Assembly: GCA_015487755.1 (NCBI GenBank)
Contig: WFPG01000076.1
Location: 1 to 14,270 of the forward strand
Origin: Acidobacteriota bacterium
Lineage (GTDB): Bacteria; Acidobacteriota; Holophagae; Thermotomaculales; Thermotomaculaceae
DNA: 14,270 nt
Direction of reading: 5' to 3'
The notes beneath the pieces were generated by a model, which was not told the DNA's origin, did no database searches, and saw only the letters and a list, made by a program, of their open reading frames with translations. A program made the position numbers and the translations under genes. This document shows positions 7,424 to 14,270 of the stretch, in pieces. How positions within the stretch are numbered: the first letter of the stretch is position 1; every line of letters starts with the position of its first letter.

Positions 7424-8316
7424 GTGTACTCAATCTGCAAAGAGGCTATCAAAGCGCCTATAACCCCGAAAAGTATTGAAAGAAGCAATAGTTTTAACTG
7501 CATATCAACAGGCAGGATAGACATATTTTTCAGAAAACTTAAAGCCTTTACATTGCCGAAATAATGTGAAGAAAGGTAAATAACCGATATATTTCCGATA
7601 ATTATTCCCACAATGCCGCCGAAAAAACCTTGCAGAATTCCCTCAAAAACAAAAGGCATTCTAATATACCTCATGTTTGCCCCTACAAGTTGCATTATTG
7701 CTATATCCTCTTTTCTTGAAACAATGGTTATCTTAATTACATTGTAAATGGTTATTATTGACGAGATAATCAGGACAAAGGTAAGAATAGACGCAAAAAA
7801 TGAAAACCCGCCTGCAATGTTCTGAATTTTTGAAAACAAGCCGAAAGGGGTGTACATATCCTCAACAATATCCTTATAATCTGCAAGAAGGTTTTGAAGT
7901 TGGGGAAGTTTTGAGTAATCAATCCTGAAAACAAAGGCATCGGGAACAGGGTTGTCTTCCAGGTCATTATTAACGCCTTTTAAATACGAAAACCTTTTGT
8001 AAAGTATTTCAAGTCCCTTTTCTTTTGGGATAAACTTTAAGCCTGAAACCCCTTCCATTAAACCAATCTTGTTTTTTAAAAGTTCTACATCCCTTTTTGA
8101 AACACCTTTTTTCAGGTAAACGGAAACAACAGGTTGTTTTTTCATTCTTGTTAAATACAGGTCAATGTTAACAAAAAAAGTGGAAAAAATTGTTATTATC
8201 GCAAGGGAAACTGCAATTATAAAAATGGATATAAAGGTAGTGCCTTTAGACCTTGAAAAGTTTATCCAGCCTTCTGAAGCATAAAAAGACAAATCGCTTA
8301 ACAACCTCAAACTCAC
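7420..8316 (-). CDS. ftsX: Cell division ABC transporter permease FtsX
   Basis: A 298-residue membrane protein with FtsX topology: one membrane segment at about 27-50, an extracytoplasmic domain at about 51-170, then three membrane segments at about 172-195, 221-247 and 273-293. The stretch RKEDIAIMQLVGA (201-213) is the FtsX family signature. With FtsE it forms a divisome complex that passes ATP-driven changes to cell-wall hydrolase activation outside the membrane. Its GTG start overlaps the ftsE TGA by four bases (GTGA). The upstream AAGGAG overlaps the GTG by one base, too close for normal initiation, so translation may rely on coupling to ftsE or begin at the TTG of codon 3 or 5. It is the last gene of the operon, and its stop overlaps the convergent dehydrogenase stop, with no terminator seen. 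Confidence 0.94.
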   Translation of the reverse strand: MSLRLLSDLSFYASEGWINFSRSKGTTFISIFIIAVSLAIITIFSTFFVNIDLYLTRMKKQPVVSVYLKKGVSKRDVELLKNKIGLMEGVSGLKFIPKEKGLEILYKRFSYLKGVNNDLEDNPVPDAFVFRIDYSKLPQLQNLLADYKDIVEDMYTPFGLFSKIQNIAGGFSFFASILTFVLIISSIITIYNVIKITIVSRKEDIAIMQLVGANMRYIRMPFVFEGILQGFFGGIVGIIIGNISVIYLSSHYFGNVKALSFLKNMSILPVDMQLKLLLLSILFGVIGALIASLQIEYT

Positions 8317-8969
8317 TCCTTCAATTGCCCGTGTTCAAGGCGAATTACCCTTTTTTTAAACAAATTTATCATATTGTTGTCATGGGTTGCGATTACCACC
8401 GTTGTGCCCCTATTGTTAATCCTTTCAAACAAATTCATAATCTCAATTGAAAGCTCATAGTCAAGGTTTCCGGTAGGCTCGTCTGCAAGAAGTATTAAAG
8501 GGTCGTTTACAAGAGCCCTTGCAATTGCTATCCTCTGCTGCTCCCCCCCTGACAAACTCCTTGGATATTCATTAAACTTGTGCTGAAGCCCCACCCACTT
8601 TAAAACACTGTAAGCCTTGTCTTCCCTGAACCTCGCAGGGTATCCCAACACCTTTAAAACAAAGGTAATATTTTCAAAAACAGTCCTGTTTTCAAGAAGT
8701 TTAAAATCCTGAAAAACCACCCCTACCTTTTTCCTGAAATCCGGAAGTTCTTTTTTGGAAATATGCATTGTGTCTTTTCCGTGGACAACAACCTTTCCTT
8801 CAGTAGGCTTTAACTCCCTGAAAATAAGCCTTAAAAAGGTTGTTTTGCCTGCACCTGAAGGGCCTGTTAAAAAGACAAACTCCCCTTTAGGTATGGATAC
8901 CGTTATATCTTTTAATGCAAACTGCTTTCTGTTGTCGTACGCTTTGTAGACATGGTAAAACTTAATCAT
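8313..8969 (-). CDS. ftsE: Cell division ABC transporter ATPase FtsE
   Basis: A 218-residue ABC ATPase with all motifs: Walker [10 protein letters not shown] (36-44), Q-loop Q87 (VFQDFKLL), signature LSGGEQQR (139-146), Walker B ILLADE (D163, E164), and H-loop H196 (ATHD). [15 protein letters not shown] and the adjacent FtsX identify it as FtsE rather than a LolD/MacB-type transporter ATPase. It is the cytoplasmic motor of FtsEX at the division septum. Its ATG overlaps the stop of the transketolase C-terminal gene by four bases (ATGA). The nearest purine-rich run, GAGGGG, is about 15-20 bases upstream, so translational coupling is likely. Length is usual for the family (about 220). Confidence 0.96.
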   Translation of the reverse strand: MIKFYHVYKAYDNRKQFALKDITVSIPKGEFVFLTGPSGAGKTTFLRLIFRELKPTEGKVVVHGKDTMHISKKELPDFRKKVGVVFQDFKLLENRTVFENITFVLKVLGYPARFREDKAYSVLKWVGLQHKFNEYPRSLSGGEQQRIAIARALVNDPLILLADEPTGNLDYELSIEIMNLFERINNRGTTVVIATHDNNMINLFKKRVIRLEHGQLKE

Positions 8970-9904
8970 CTGTTTTTATTAAAAAACCCCTCAATCTTTC
9001 TTGCAATAGACTCTGAGTCCAGACCGAAGTGTTTAAGCAAATCATTTGCCTTGCCTGACCTGCCGAATCTATCTTCCATTCCTATTCTTTTTAATTTAAC
9101 GGGAAAGTTCTCGCTTAAAACCTCTGAAATTGCTCCCCCTAACCCGCCAATAACATTGTGCTCTTCAACTGTAACAGCCAACATTGTATCCTTAACGGCG
9201 TTTACAATGCCTTCTTTATCAATAGGCTTAATTGTTGACACATTTACAACTCTTGCAGAAATTCCCTTTTCTTCAAGCATTTTAGCGGCCTGTAAACTTT
9301 CGGCAACCATTACCCCGCATGCAAACACGGTAATATCTTTCCCGTCTTTTAAAATTTTTGCCCTGCCGAATTCAAACTTATAGTTTTCGTCAAAAATAAT
9401 CGGTGTTGAAGACCTTGTCATTCTTATATAAACAGGCCCTTTGTACCCTGCGGCAAACTCAACAGCCTTCTTTGCCTCATAGTAGTCTGCAGGCACTATT
9501 ACAGACATATGAGGCAATACCCTCATAACCGCTATGTCTTCAAGAGCCTGATGAGTTGCTCCGTCTTCCCCAACTGTAATTCCCCCATGAGTTGCGCAAA
9601 TTTTAACATTTTTATTGCCTAAACACACAGCCTGCCTTACCATTTCCCATGCCCTTCCGCTTGCAAACATGGCAAAGGAAGAAGCAAAGGGAATTTTCCC
9701 CACTGTAGCAAGCCCCGCAGCCGTTGCAATCATGTCCTGCTCGGCAATGCCCATATTGAAAAACCGTTCGGGAAACTCTTTTGCAAACATAATTGTCTTT
9801 GTTGAGCCTGAAAGGTCTGCGTCTAAAACAACAATGTTTTTATTTGCTTTCCCTAATTTTACTAAAGTTTCCCCGTAACCTTCTCTCATTGCTTTCTTTT
9901 CCAT
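8966..9904 (-). CDS. Transketolase, C-terminal subunit
   Basis: A 312-residue protein holding the pyrimidine-binding and C-terminal domains of transketolase. GIAEQDM (52-58) carries E55, the glutamate that activates thiamine diphosphate. ATHGGITVGEDGATHQ (104-119) has the conserved active-site histidines. The C-terminal part (about 185-305) is the third transketolase domain. It must pair with the N-terminal subunit encoded at 10528-11346 to make an active enzyme that transfers two-carbon ketol units among pentose phosphates. The ATG at 9904 is preceded by GGAG six bases away, overlapping the udk stop region, so udk and this gene are coupled. DXS, a related enzyme, is normally a single chain and is less likely. 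Split transketolases are known from archaea and several bacterial phyla. Confidence 0.93.
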   Translation of the reverse strand: MEKKAMREGYGETLVKLGKANKNIVVLDADLSGSTKTIMFAKEFPERFFNMGIAEQDMIATAAGLATVGKIPFASSFAMFASGRAWEMVRQAVCLGNKNVKICATHGGITVGEDGATHQALEDIAVMRVLPHMSVIVPADYYEAKKAVEFAAGYKGPVYIRMTRSSTPIIFDENYKFEFGRAKILKDGKDITVFACGVMVAESLQAAKMLEEKGISARVVNVSTIKPIDKEGIVNAVKDTMLAVTVEEHNVIGGLGGAISEVLSENFPVKLKRIGMEDRFGRSGKANDLLKHFGLDSESIARKIEGFFNKNR

Positions 9905-9907
9905 ATA

Positions 9908-10528
9908 TCACTCCGATAACAAAGTTTTTATTCTGTTTACAACAAAGCGAATAGCCTCTTTATTGTGGGCACCTTCAGGAATGATTAAATCAGCCCACCT
10001 TTTTGAAGGTTCTACAAACTCCTCGTGCATAGGCTTTACCTGGTTTAAGTACTGCTCAATTATATTTTCAAGGTCTCTTCCCCTTTCGTTTATATCCCTT
10101 ACAATCCTTCTTAAAACCCTGACATCTGCGTCTGTGTCAACATAAAGTTTTATGTCTATCAACTCCCTCAATTCGGGGATAACAAAAATCATTATCCCTT
10201 CAAGAATAATGACCTTTTTAGGGACAACTGTTGTGTATTTGTCCTTTTCCCTTGTATGGGTTACAAAGTTGTAAACAGGCTTTTTTATAGGCACATTGTT
10301 TTTCAAAGCCTTTAAATCATCTATAAGTTTGTCAAAATCAACAGAGTTCGGATGGTCAAAGTTAACCTTTTTCCTCTCTTCAAGGGGAAGGTCGGATAGA
10401 TCTTTGTAATAGGAATCCTGGTCAACCAACACAACCTCTCCGCTTGGAAAGTGTTTCATAATCTCAAGTGCAAATGATGTCTTTCCTGAGCCTGTCCCCC
10501 CTGAAATCCCAATAAGTAAGTTCTGCAT
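9908..10528 (-). CDS. udk: Uridine kinase
   Basis: A 206-residue P-loop kinase. Walker A GGTGSGKT is at 10-17, followed by VDQDSYYKDLSDLP (35-48), the conserved uridine kinase segment with substrate-binding acidic residues. NFDHPNSVDF (57-66), PVYNF and the ILEGI strand are also family hallmarks, as is RRIVRDINERGR (about 135-146), the lid region. It phosphorylates uridine and cytidine to UMP and CMP in pyrimidine salvage, in the cytoplasm. Length agrees with E. coli Udk (213). Its ATG shares one base with the stop of the transketolase N-terminal gene (TAATG) and its stop is three bases before the transketolase C-terminal ATG. It is thus wedged between the two halves of one enzyme. Confidence 0.95.
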   Translation of the reverse strand: MQNLLIGISGGTGSGKTSFALEIMKHFPSGEVVLVDQDSYYKDLSDLPLEERKKVNFDHPNSVDFDKLIDDLKALKNNVPIKKPVYNFVTHTREKDKYTTVVPKKVIILEGIMIFVIPELRELIDIKLYVDTDADVRVLRRIVRDINERGRDLENIIEQYLNQVKPMHEEFVEPSKRWADLIIPEGAHNKEAIRFVVNRIKTLLSE

Positions 10529-11346
10529 TAACTTAACTCCTTCATTGCGATTTTGTACTCTTCATCATTTGGCGCTTTTCCGTGGAATTTGTAATTGTTT
10601 TCCATAAATGAGACGCCTTTGCCTTTAACTGTTTTAGCGATTATCATAGATGGCATACCCTTTGTTTCTTTTGCATTTTTAACAGCCTTTTCAATCTCCT
10701 CAAAATTATGCCCGTCTATAACCTGAACATGCCAGTTAAAAGCCTTAAACTTTTCTTTTAGAGGCTTAACATTCATTACCTTTTCAACATCCCCGTCTAT
10801 CTGCAAACCGTTAAAATCCACAAATGCTATCAAATTGTCAAGTCTGTAATGCCCTGCAGCCATTGCCGCTTCCCATATAATCCCTTCCTGACACTCACCG
10901 TCCCCAAGAACGGCATATATAAACCTTTCGGAATTATCCAATTTATAACCTAAAGCCATGCCTACTGCCTGGGGAAAACCCTGCCCCAATGAACCTGTGG
11001 TAACATCAACACCGGGGACAAACTCGTTTTCAGGGTGCCCCTGCAGGAATGAGTCAACCTGCCTGAATTTATCCAATTCTTCTTTTTTGAAAAACCCCTT
11101 TTCGGAAAGGCATGCGTAGTATGCCGGGGTGGCGTGCCCTTTGCTTAAAACAAGCCTGTCTGAATTAAAGTTATCCCTGTTTTCAAGGGGATACTCCATT
11201 TCATAGAAAAAGAGGTAGGTCAATATATCTATCACCGATAGAGATCCCCCCGGGTGTCCGCTTTGAGCCTTGTAAACCATGTCCACAATCTCTCTTCTAA
11301 ACTTCTTTGCCAATTGTTTCAATCTTTCAAGGTTTGTTTTATCCAA
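10528..11346 (-). CDS. Transketolase, N-terminal subunit
   Basis: A 272-residue protein with the thiamine diphosphate pyrophosphate-binding domain of transketolase. Conserved parts: [11 protein letters not shown] (27-37) with H31, KGHATPA (H71), LQGHP (H104), and the metal/thiamine motif GDGECQEG (148-155) ending near N179 in DFNGLQ. It needs the C-terminal subunit encoded at 8966-9904. The two chains together equal a normal transketolase shortened to its core (584 residues against about 660). The start is TTG at 11346, chosen because GGAGGG at 11357-11352 lies five bases upstream; no suitable ATG is near. It follows trhA by 17 bases and overlaps udk by one base. Confidence 0.93.
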   Translation of the reverse strand: MDKTNLERLKQLAKKFRREIVDMVYKAQSGHPGGSLSVIDILTYLFFYEMEYPLENRDNFNSDRLVLSKGHATPAYYACLSEKGFFKKEELDKFRQVDSFLQGHPENEFVPGVDVTTGSLGQGFPQAVGMALGYKLDNSERFIYAVLGDGECQEGIIWEAAMAAGHYRLDNLIAFVDFNGLQIDGDVEKVMNVKPLKEKFKAFNWHVQVIDGHNFEEIEKAVKNAKETKGMPSMIIAKTVKGKGVSFMENNYKFHGKAPNDEEYKIAMKELS

Positions 11347-11351
11347 TTTAA

Positions 11352-11357
11352 CCCTCC
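11352..11357 (-). promoter_or_regulatory. Ribosome binding site fixing the TTG start of the transketolase N-terminal gene
   Basis: GGAGGG on the minus strand, followed by TTAAA and TTG. It is the strongest Shine-Dalgarno sequence within the eight-gene operon and justifies the TTG start at 11346 in the only multi-base gap between upstream genes. Confidence 0.75.
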
Positions 11358-11363
11358 GTAAAT

Positions 11364-11993
11364 CTAAAATACATACTTATAAACCATTATATAATGAGAA
11401 ACGGCTCCCCCTAAAACAAAAACATGCCATATCTCGTGAAAACCTAAAATTTTTCCAAAATTCGGCTTTTTTATTGCATAGATTATAGCACCGACAGTAT
11501 AGAAAAAGCCCCCTACCATTAACCACAAAAAACCTTTAAATGACAAAGCAAGGTAAACATACTTAATCCCGAAAATTGCAACCCAGCCCATAAGGAGATA
11601 AATCCCTGTTGAAAACCAGCGTGGCGCGTCTATCCAGAAAAAAGATTGCAAAGCAGAAACAATAGCAAGCACCCATATAACAATCATTAAAATAACCCCT
11701 GCTTTTGTTTCTTTCAGGGAAATCAAACACAAAGGGGTATATGTCCCTGCAATGAAACCCCCTATCATAACATGGTCTAATTTTCTTAAAAATTTCATTA
11801 TTGAATCCTTTGCGTCAACAGTGTGGTAAAGGGCGCTTGAAAAAAACATTAAAAACATTGTTATGCAAAAAATGAAAGCGGAAACCTGCTTAATAGAAGA
11901 ATTGCTTTTTTCCATTAACGCAGCCAGCCCCCACAAAGCAAAAATACTGCCTAAAAAATGGCTAAAAGCATTGAATTTTTCCCTGATTTTCAT
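11364..11993 (-). CDS. trhA: Hemolysin III / PAQR family membrane protein (TrhA-like)
   Basis: A 209-residue protein with about seven membrane segments, matching the hemolysin III (YqfA/TrhA) branch of the PAQR superfamily. The family's metal-binding set is complete: S53 and H57 in SSALYH, D73/H74 in KLDHVMIG, and H186, H190, H200 in [16 protein letters not shown]. These likely hold a zinc ion in the membrane, and the related receptors may have hydrolase activity. In E. coli TrhA has been linked to membrane energetics and fatty acid balance; the name hemolysin III does not prove toxin activity. The ATG shares one base with the queE stop (TAATG). It lies between queuosine and transketolase genes with no evident functional tie. 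Confidence 0.9.
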   Translation of the reverse strand: MKIREKFNAFSHFLGSIFALWGLAALMEKSNSSIKQVSAFIFCITMFLMFFSSALYHTVDAKDSIMKFLRKLDHVMIGGFIAGTYTPLCLISLKETKAGVILMIVIWVLAIVSALQSFFWIDAPRWFSTGIYLLMGWVAIFGIKYVYLALSFKGFLWLMVGGFFYTVGAIIYAIKKPNFGKILGFHEIWHVFVLGGAVSHYIMVYKYVF

Positions 11994-12640
11994 TAAACCC
12001 CTCGCCTGTCTCCCCAGATAAATTTATGTATTTGTAGGTTAAACCGCACCTTTAAGTTATCTTTTACAATCCAATCTGCAAGTTCTGACGGCTCTAAATA
12101 AGGAATAGCGGGAGAAAGGTTAATCACAAACCCTTTTTCTAACAGATTATGTTTTTCAATCAAAGCCTTCGCCCAGATATAATCGTTTCTATCAACAATA
12201 ACAAACTTTAATTCGTCGCATTTTCTTAAATAATCAAGGTTTTTAAAATGATTTTTATCAGCCTCTCCGCTACCAGGTGTTTTCATGTCGGTTATTAAAA
12301 CCGTGTTTTCAAATTGAAAAGCCCTTATATCTACGCTTCCGTTTGTTTCAATAAGTATCTTTTTCCCCTTAATCGATTTTAACAATTCAACCAAATTATT
12401 TTGAATAAGAGGCTCTCCCCCCGTAATATGCACAAAGCCTAATTCAGAATTTTCAACTATTTTCAGAAGGTTTTTTAAAGTGTACTCTTCCCCTTCCTCA
12501 TAGGCATACTTTGTGTCGCAGTATTTACACCTTAGATTACACCCTGTAAAACGGATAAAAAGCATAGGTATGCCCTGGTAGGATGTTTCCCCTTCTATTG
12601 AGGTAAAAATCTCGTTAATCAGGAATATAGGTTGCGACAT
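11993..12640 (-). CDS. queE: 7-carboxy-7-deazaguanine synthase QueE
   Basis: A 215-residue radical SAM enzyme. CNLRCKYC (C34, C38, C41) is the CX3CX2C cluster motif for the [4Fe-4S] centre, and GGEP (74-77) is the SAM-binding motif. NEIFTSIEGE (9-18) and QGIPMLFIRFTGC are typical of QueE. It converts 6-carboxytetrahydropterin, made by QueD, into 7-carboxy-7-deazaguanine, the ring contraction step of queuosine/7-deazaguanine synthesis. Length is usual for the family. Its ATG lies inside queD, overlapping by 26 bases, so the two steps are translated together. The C-terminus (IWGDRRGV) is the normal QueE end. The partner genes queC and queF are not in the window. Confidence 0.96.
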   Translation of the reverse strand: MSQPIFLINEIFTSIEGETSYQGIPMLFIRFTGCNLRCKYCDTKYAYEEGEEYTLKNLLKIVENSELGFVHITGGEPLIQNNLVELLKSIKGKKILIETNGSVDIRAFQFENTVLITDMKTPGSGEADKNHFKNLDYLRKCDELKFVIVDRNDYIWAKALIEKHNLLEKGFVINLSPAIPYLEPSELADWIVKDNLKVRFNLQIHKFIWGDRRGV

Positions 12641-12986
12641 ACTTTTCTGTTTCGTAAACTTCTATCTTTGAAACTTTGTTAGGATGAAACCTGTTCTTCA
12701 GTTTTTTATAGAAAAAATAGGCTATATTCTCGGCAGTTGGATTTATATTGTTATTTTTAAAATAAGGATGGTTATTTATTACCCCGTGGTCTAATTGCTC
12801 GGCAATTTCATTTATTGCGGATTTTAATTCTTTAAAATCCACAAGCATTCCTAATTTATCAAGTTTTTTCCCTTCAATTTCAACCACCACTCTCCAATTA
12901 TGGCCGTGAAGGTTTGCACATTTCCCTTCATACCCGTTTAAATAATGAGATGTGGAGAATACAGTTTCAGCCCTTACCTTATACAT
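12615..12986 (-). CDS. queD: 6-carboxy-5,6,7,8-tetrahydropterin synthase QueD
   Basis: A 123-residue enzyme that turns 7,8-dihydroneopterin triphosphate into 6-carboxytetrahydropterin, the substrate of QueE. Zinc ligands H14 (SHYL), H27 and H29 (LHGH), the catalytic C23 four residues before the HGH, and D66/H67 (LDHGVINN) are present; E112 (EVYETEKY) binds the pterin. The CxxxHGH spacing marks QueD rather than 6-pyruvoyl-tetrahydropterin synthase. A longer in-frame ATG at 13067 would add 27 hydrophobic residues and lies upstream of the predicted promoter, so I take the ATG at 12986, which gives the standard length of about 120. There is no Shine-Dalgarno site; the promoter predicts a leader of only about 4-5 bases. 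Confidence 0.95.
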   Translation of the reverse strand: MYKVRAETVFSTSHYLNGYEGKCANLHGHNWRVVVEIEGKKLDKLGMLVDFKELKSAINEIAEQLDHGVINNHPYFKNNNINPTAENIAYFFYKKLKNRFHPNKVSKIEVYETEKYVATYIPD

Positions 12987-12996
12987 AGCGTTTAAA

Positions 12997-13024
12997 ATTA
13001 TATAAAATAACAGAATAAATTCAA
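12997..13024 (-). promoter_or_regulatory. Promoter of the queD-ftsX operon
   Basis: On the minus strand TTGAAT (13024-13019) and a perfect TATAAT (13002-12997) are separated by 16 bases. The start is predicted near 12990-12991, leaving only about 4-5 bases before the queD ATG. It is the only promoter I can see for the eight minus-strand genes down to 7420. There is no room for a preQ1 riboswitch in the leader. Confidence 0.65.
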
Positions 13025-13038
13025 CATATAATATTTTC

Positions 13039-13067
13039 TTGAAACAAAGGGAACATATTGCTATCAT
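13039..13067 (+). promoter_or_regulatory. Promoter of the TPR membrane protein gene
   Basis: TTGAAA (13039-13044) and TATCAT (13062-13067) are exactly 17 bases apart, each matching 5 of 6 consensus bases. The predicted start is about 13074, so the leader is about 11 bases and begins with the Shine-Dalgarno-like AGAGG (13074-13078) before the ATG at 13085. It is divergent from the queD promoter, the two cores lying 14 bases apart. Confidence 0.65.
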
Positions 13068-13084
13068 AAAATTAGAGGTTTTTT

Positions 13085-14270
13085 ATGAGAAAATATAAAG
13101 TATTCATTTTTTTAACAGTTTTGTTTTTTGTGCCATTTTACAATTCCGCATATGCGAATAAAGTAAAAAAAGCTGTTCTTTTATTTGAAAAAGGGCAAAA
13201 GTATTTCAATGAAGAAAATTACACAAAAGCGCTTTCTCAATTTAGCAAAGCCCGAATATTGTGTGAAAAAAACAACCATAGAGAAGATTTGCTATATGTA
13301 AAAATTTTAAGAAGGACTGGGGACTGTTACTACTATTTAGGCGATTACAAAAAAGCCATAAAATCATATGAATCGGCGATTGAACAACTTAACTCTTTGG
13401 TAAAGAAAAACGGCAATAAAAACATGTTAATTCACAAAGCACATCTACTTACAATGCTCGGAAATATCTTTAAAATTATTGACTGCAAAAAGGCTATACC
13501 CTATTACAAAGAGGCACTTAACATTTATAAAAAAACCGATTTTAAGATAGGAATTGGGGGTTGTTATTTAAATTTAGGGGATTGCTTTTCAGACATAGGA
13601 AACCTTGACAAAGCAATTGAATTTACAAAAAAATCTATTCCGTATTTTAAAAAAGACGATTTTTATTCATTATCCATCGCCTATTCAAACCTTTCGGATT
13701 TTTACATAGAAAAAAAAGACTTTACTAATGCAATTCAGGCTCTGGAGCAATCTGTTATTTATAGCATACAGGGAAATAGAAAAAGGCAATTGATATTTAA
13801 CTACCTAAAACTTGGTAAATTAAAAAAAGAACAGAAAAAATGCAATGAAGCAATTGACAGCTTTAACAAAGCACTTGAAATGGCAAAACAAACACATGAC
13901 AAAGAAGCAATTAGAAAAACTTTGCTTGTTATGGCAGACTGTTACGCAAAATTAGGGAATTACAGGGAAGCATATCTATACTCTCTCGAGTTTATAAAAA
14001 ATTCACGGGAACTGTTCAGCAAACAACTTATTGAACAACTTGCGTCCTTAGAAAGTAAACACAAAACAAAGGTTATGGAGCAAAAACTAAAAAAACTTGA
14101 AAAGATATCGGAAAAACAGCAAAAATCCCTTTTTTTGCATAAGACAACCCTTTCAATTGTTATCATTTTTATAATTGTTTTTTTAATTCTGCTTAAGCAA
14201 AGGCAAAAACTAATTGAAGATATTGAAAAGAAAAACAAAGACCTTGAACTGCTTATAGGTACAATAGAGA
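13085..14270 (+). CDS. Exported TPR-repeat membrane protein, probable sensor, 3' end outside window
   Basis: The frame is open to the window end (395 codons, no stop). Residues 1-24 form a signal peptide: RKYK, a hydrophobic core, then SAYA with likely cleavage after A24. Residues about 30-312 hold roughly seven tetratricopeptide repeats, for example around 74-107 (GDCYYYLGDYKKAIKSY), 157-190 (YLNLGDCFSDIGNLDKAIEF), 238-271 and 278-311. A Lys-rich coiled-coil stretch (about 315-350) is followed by one membrane segment (about 355-371) and then a basic, coiled-coil-like start (KQRQKLIEDIEKKNKDLELL). This order, with TPRs outside and a linker helix entering the cytoplasm, is common in TPR sensors that end in a histidine kinase, GGDEF or DNA-binding domain; the output domain is beyond the window. 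Start chosen at the ATG at 13085 because of AGAGG six bases upstream and the signal peptide. Confidence 0.85.
   Translation, partial: MRKYKVFIFLTVLFFVPFYNSAYANKVKKAVLLFEKGQKYFNEENYTKALSQFSKARILCEKNNHREDLLYVKILRRTGDCYYYLGDYKKAIKSYESAIEQLNSLVKKNGNKNMLIHKAHLLTMLGNIFKIIDCKKAIPYYKEALNIYKKTDFKIGIGGCYLNLGDCFSDIGNLDKAIEFTKKSIPYFKKDDFYSLSIAYSNLSDFYIEKKDFTNAIQALEQSVIYSIQGNRKRQLIFNYLKLGKLKKEQKKCNEAIDSFNKALEMAKQTHDKEAIRKTLLVMADCYAKLGNYREAYLYSLEFIKNSRELFSKQLIEQLASLESKHKTKVMEQKLKKLEKISEKQQKSLFLHKTTLSIVIIFIIVFLILLKQRQKLIEDIEKKNKDLELLIGTIE

Noticed and set aside
8952..9383. 143-codon plus-strand frame opposite the transketolase C-terminal gene
   Set aside because: It is a mirror of a well-conserved gene, with no recognisable domain and no independent start signals. 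Other antisense frames (for example 2195-2452, 4236-4511, 9615-9878, 13960-14238) were dropped for the same reason.
11364..11993. Hemolysin III as a virulence toxin
   Set aside because: The metal-site pattern is that of the widespread TrhA/PAQR membrane proteins, and the operon context is housekeeping.
12984..13067. Longer QueD start at the ATG at 13067
   Set aside because: It adds 27 hydrophobic residues not found in QueD, has no ribosome binding site, and lies upstream of the predicted queD promoter.

Overview
The window reads as an ordinary, very gene-dense chromosomal segment of an AT-rich Gram-negative bacterium. Reasons: an LpxH-type lipid A phosphoesterase (outer membrane), FtsEX, a CheW-like scaffold, an NtrC-type sigma-54 activator, and bacterial sigma-70-like promoters with Shine-Dalgarno sites. 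Arginine is written almost only as AGA/AGG and the proteins are rich in Lys, Glu and Ile, which fits an AT-rich anaerobe or thermophile. The species and phylum cannot be settled from the sequence. There is no rRNA, tRNA, mobile element, CRISPR array or long gene-free stretch.

Layout. (1) 1-3011, plus strand: a 5'-truncated transglutaminase-like protein whose end overlaps a sigma-54 response regulator. (2) 3044-5290, plus strand: a GYF_2-AIM24 fusion gene with its own extended -10 promoter and a clean terminator, then a CheW-like gene that appears to be leaderless, overlapping an LpxH-like phosphoesterase gene. (3) 5284-6452, minus strand: class I fructose-bisphosphate aldolase (fbaB) with promoter and terminator. 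(4) 6485-7423, plus strand: a D-2-hydroxyacid dehydrogenase / glyoxylate reductase whose stop codon overlaps that of ftsX. (5) 7420-12986, minus strand: eight tightly packed genes, queD-queE-trhA-tktN-udk-tktC-ftsE-ftsX, apparently one operon driven by one promoter at 12997-13024. (6) 13085 to the window end, plus strand: a secreted/membrane TPR protein, probably a sensor, cut by the window edge and divergently transcribed from queD.

How the genes work together. QueD and QueE make consecutive intermediates of the 7-deazaguanine (queuosine) pathway. The two transketolase halves should assemble into one enzyme of the pentose phosphate pathway, and fbaB supplies glycolysis/gluconeogenesis. FtsEX is the divisome ABC complex. 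These functions share a transcript without an obvious common pathway. I did not find a convincing novel defence, mobile or biosynthetic system. The most interesting points are the unusual operon content, the split transketolase interrupted by uridine kinase, two (near-)leaderless promoter arrangements, and the CheW/LpxH-like and transglutaminase/NtrC gene couplings.
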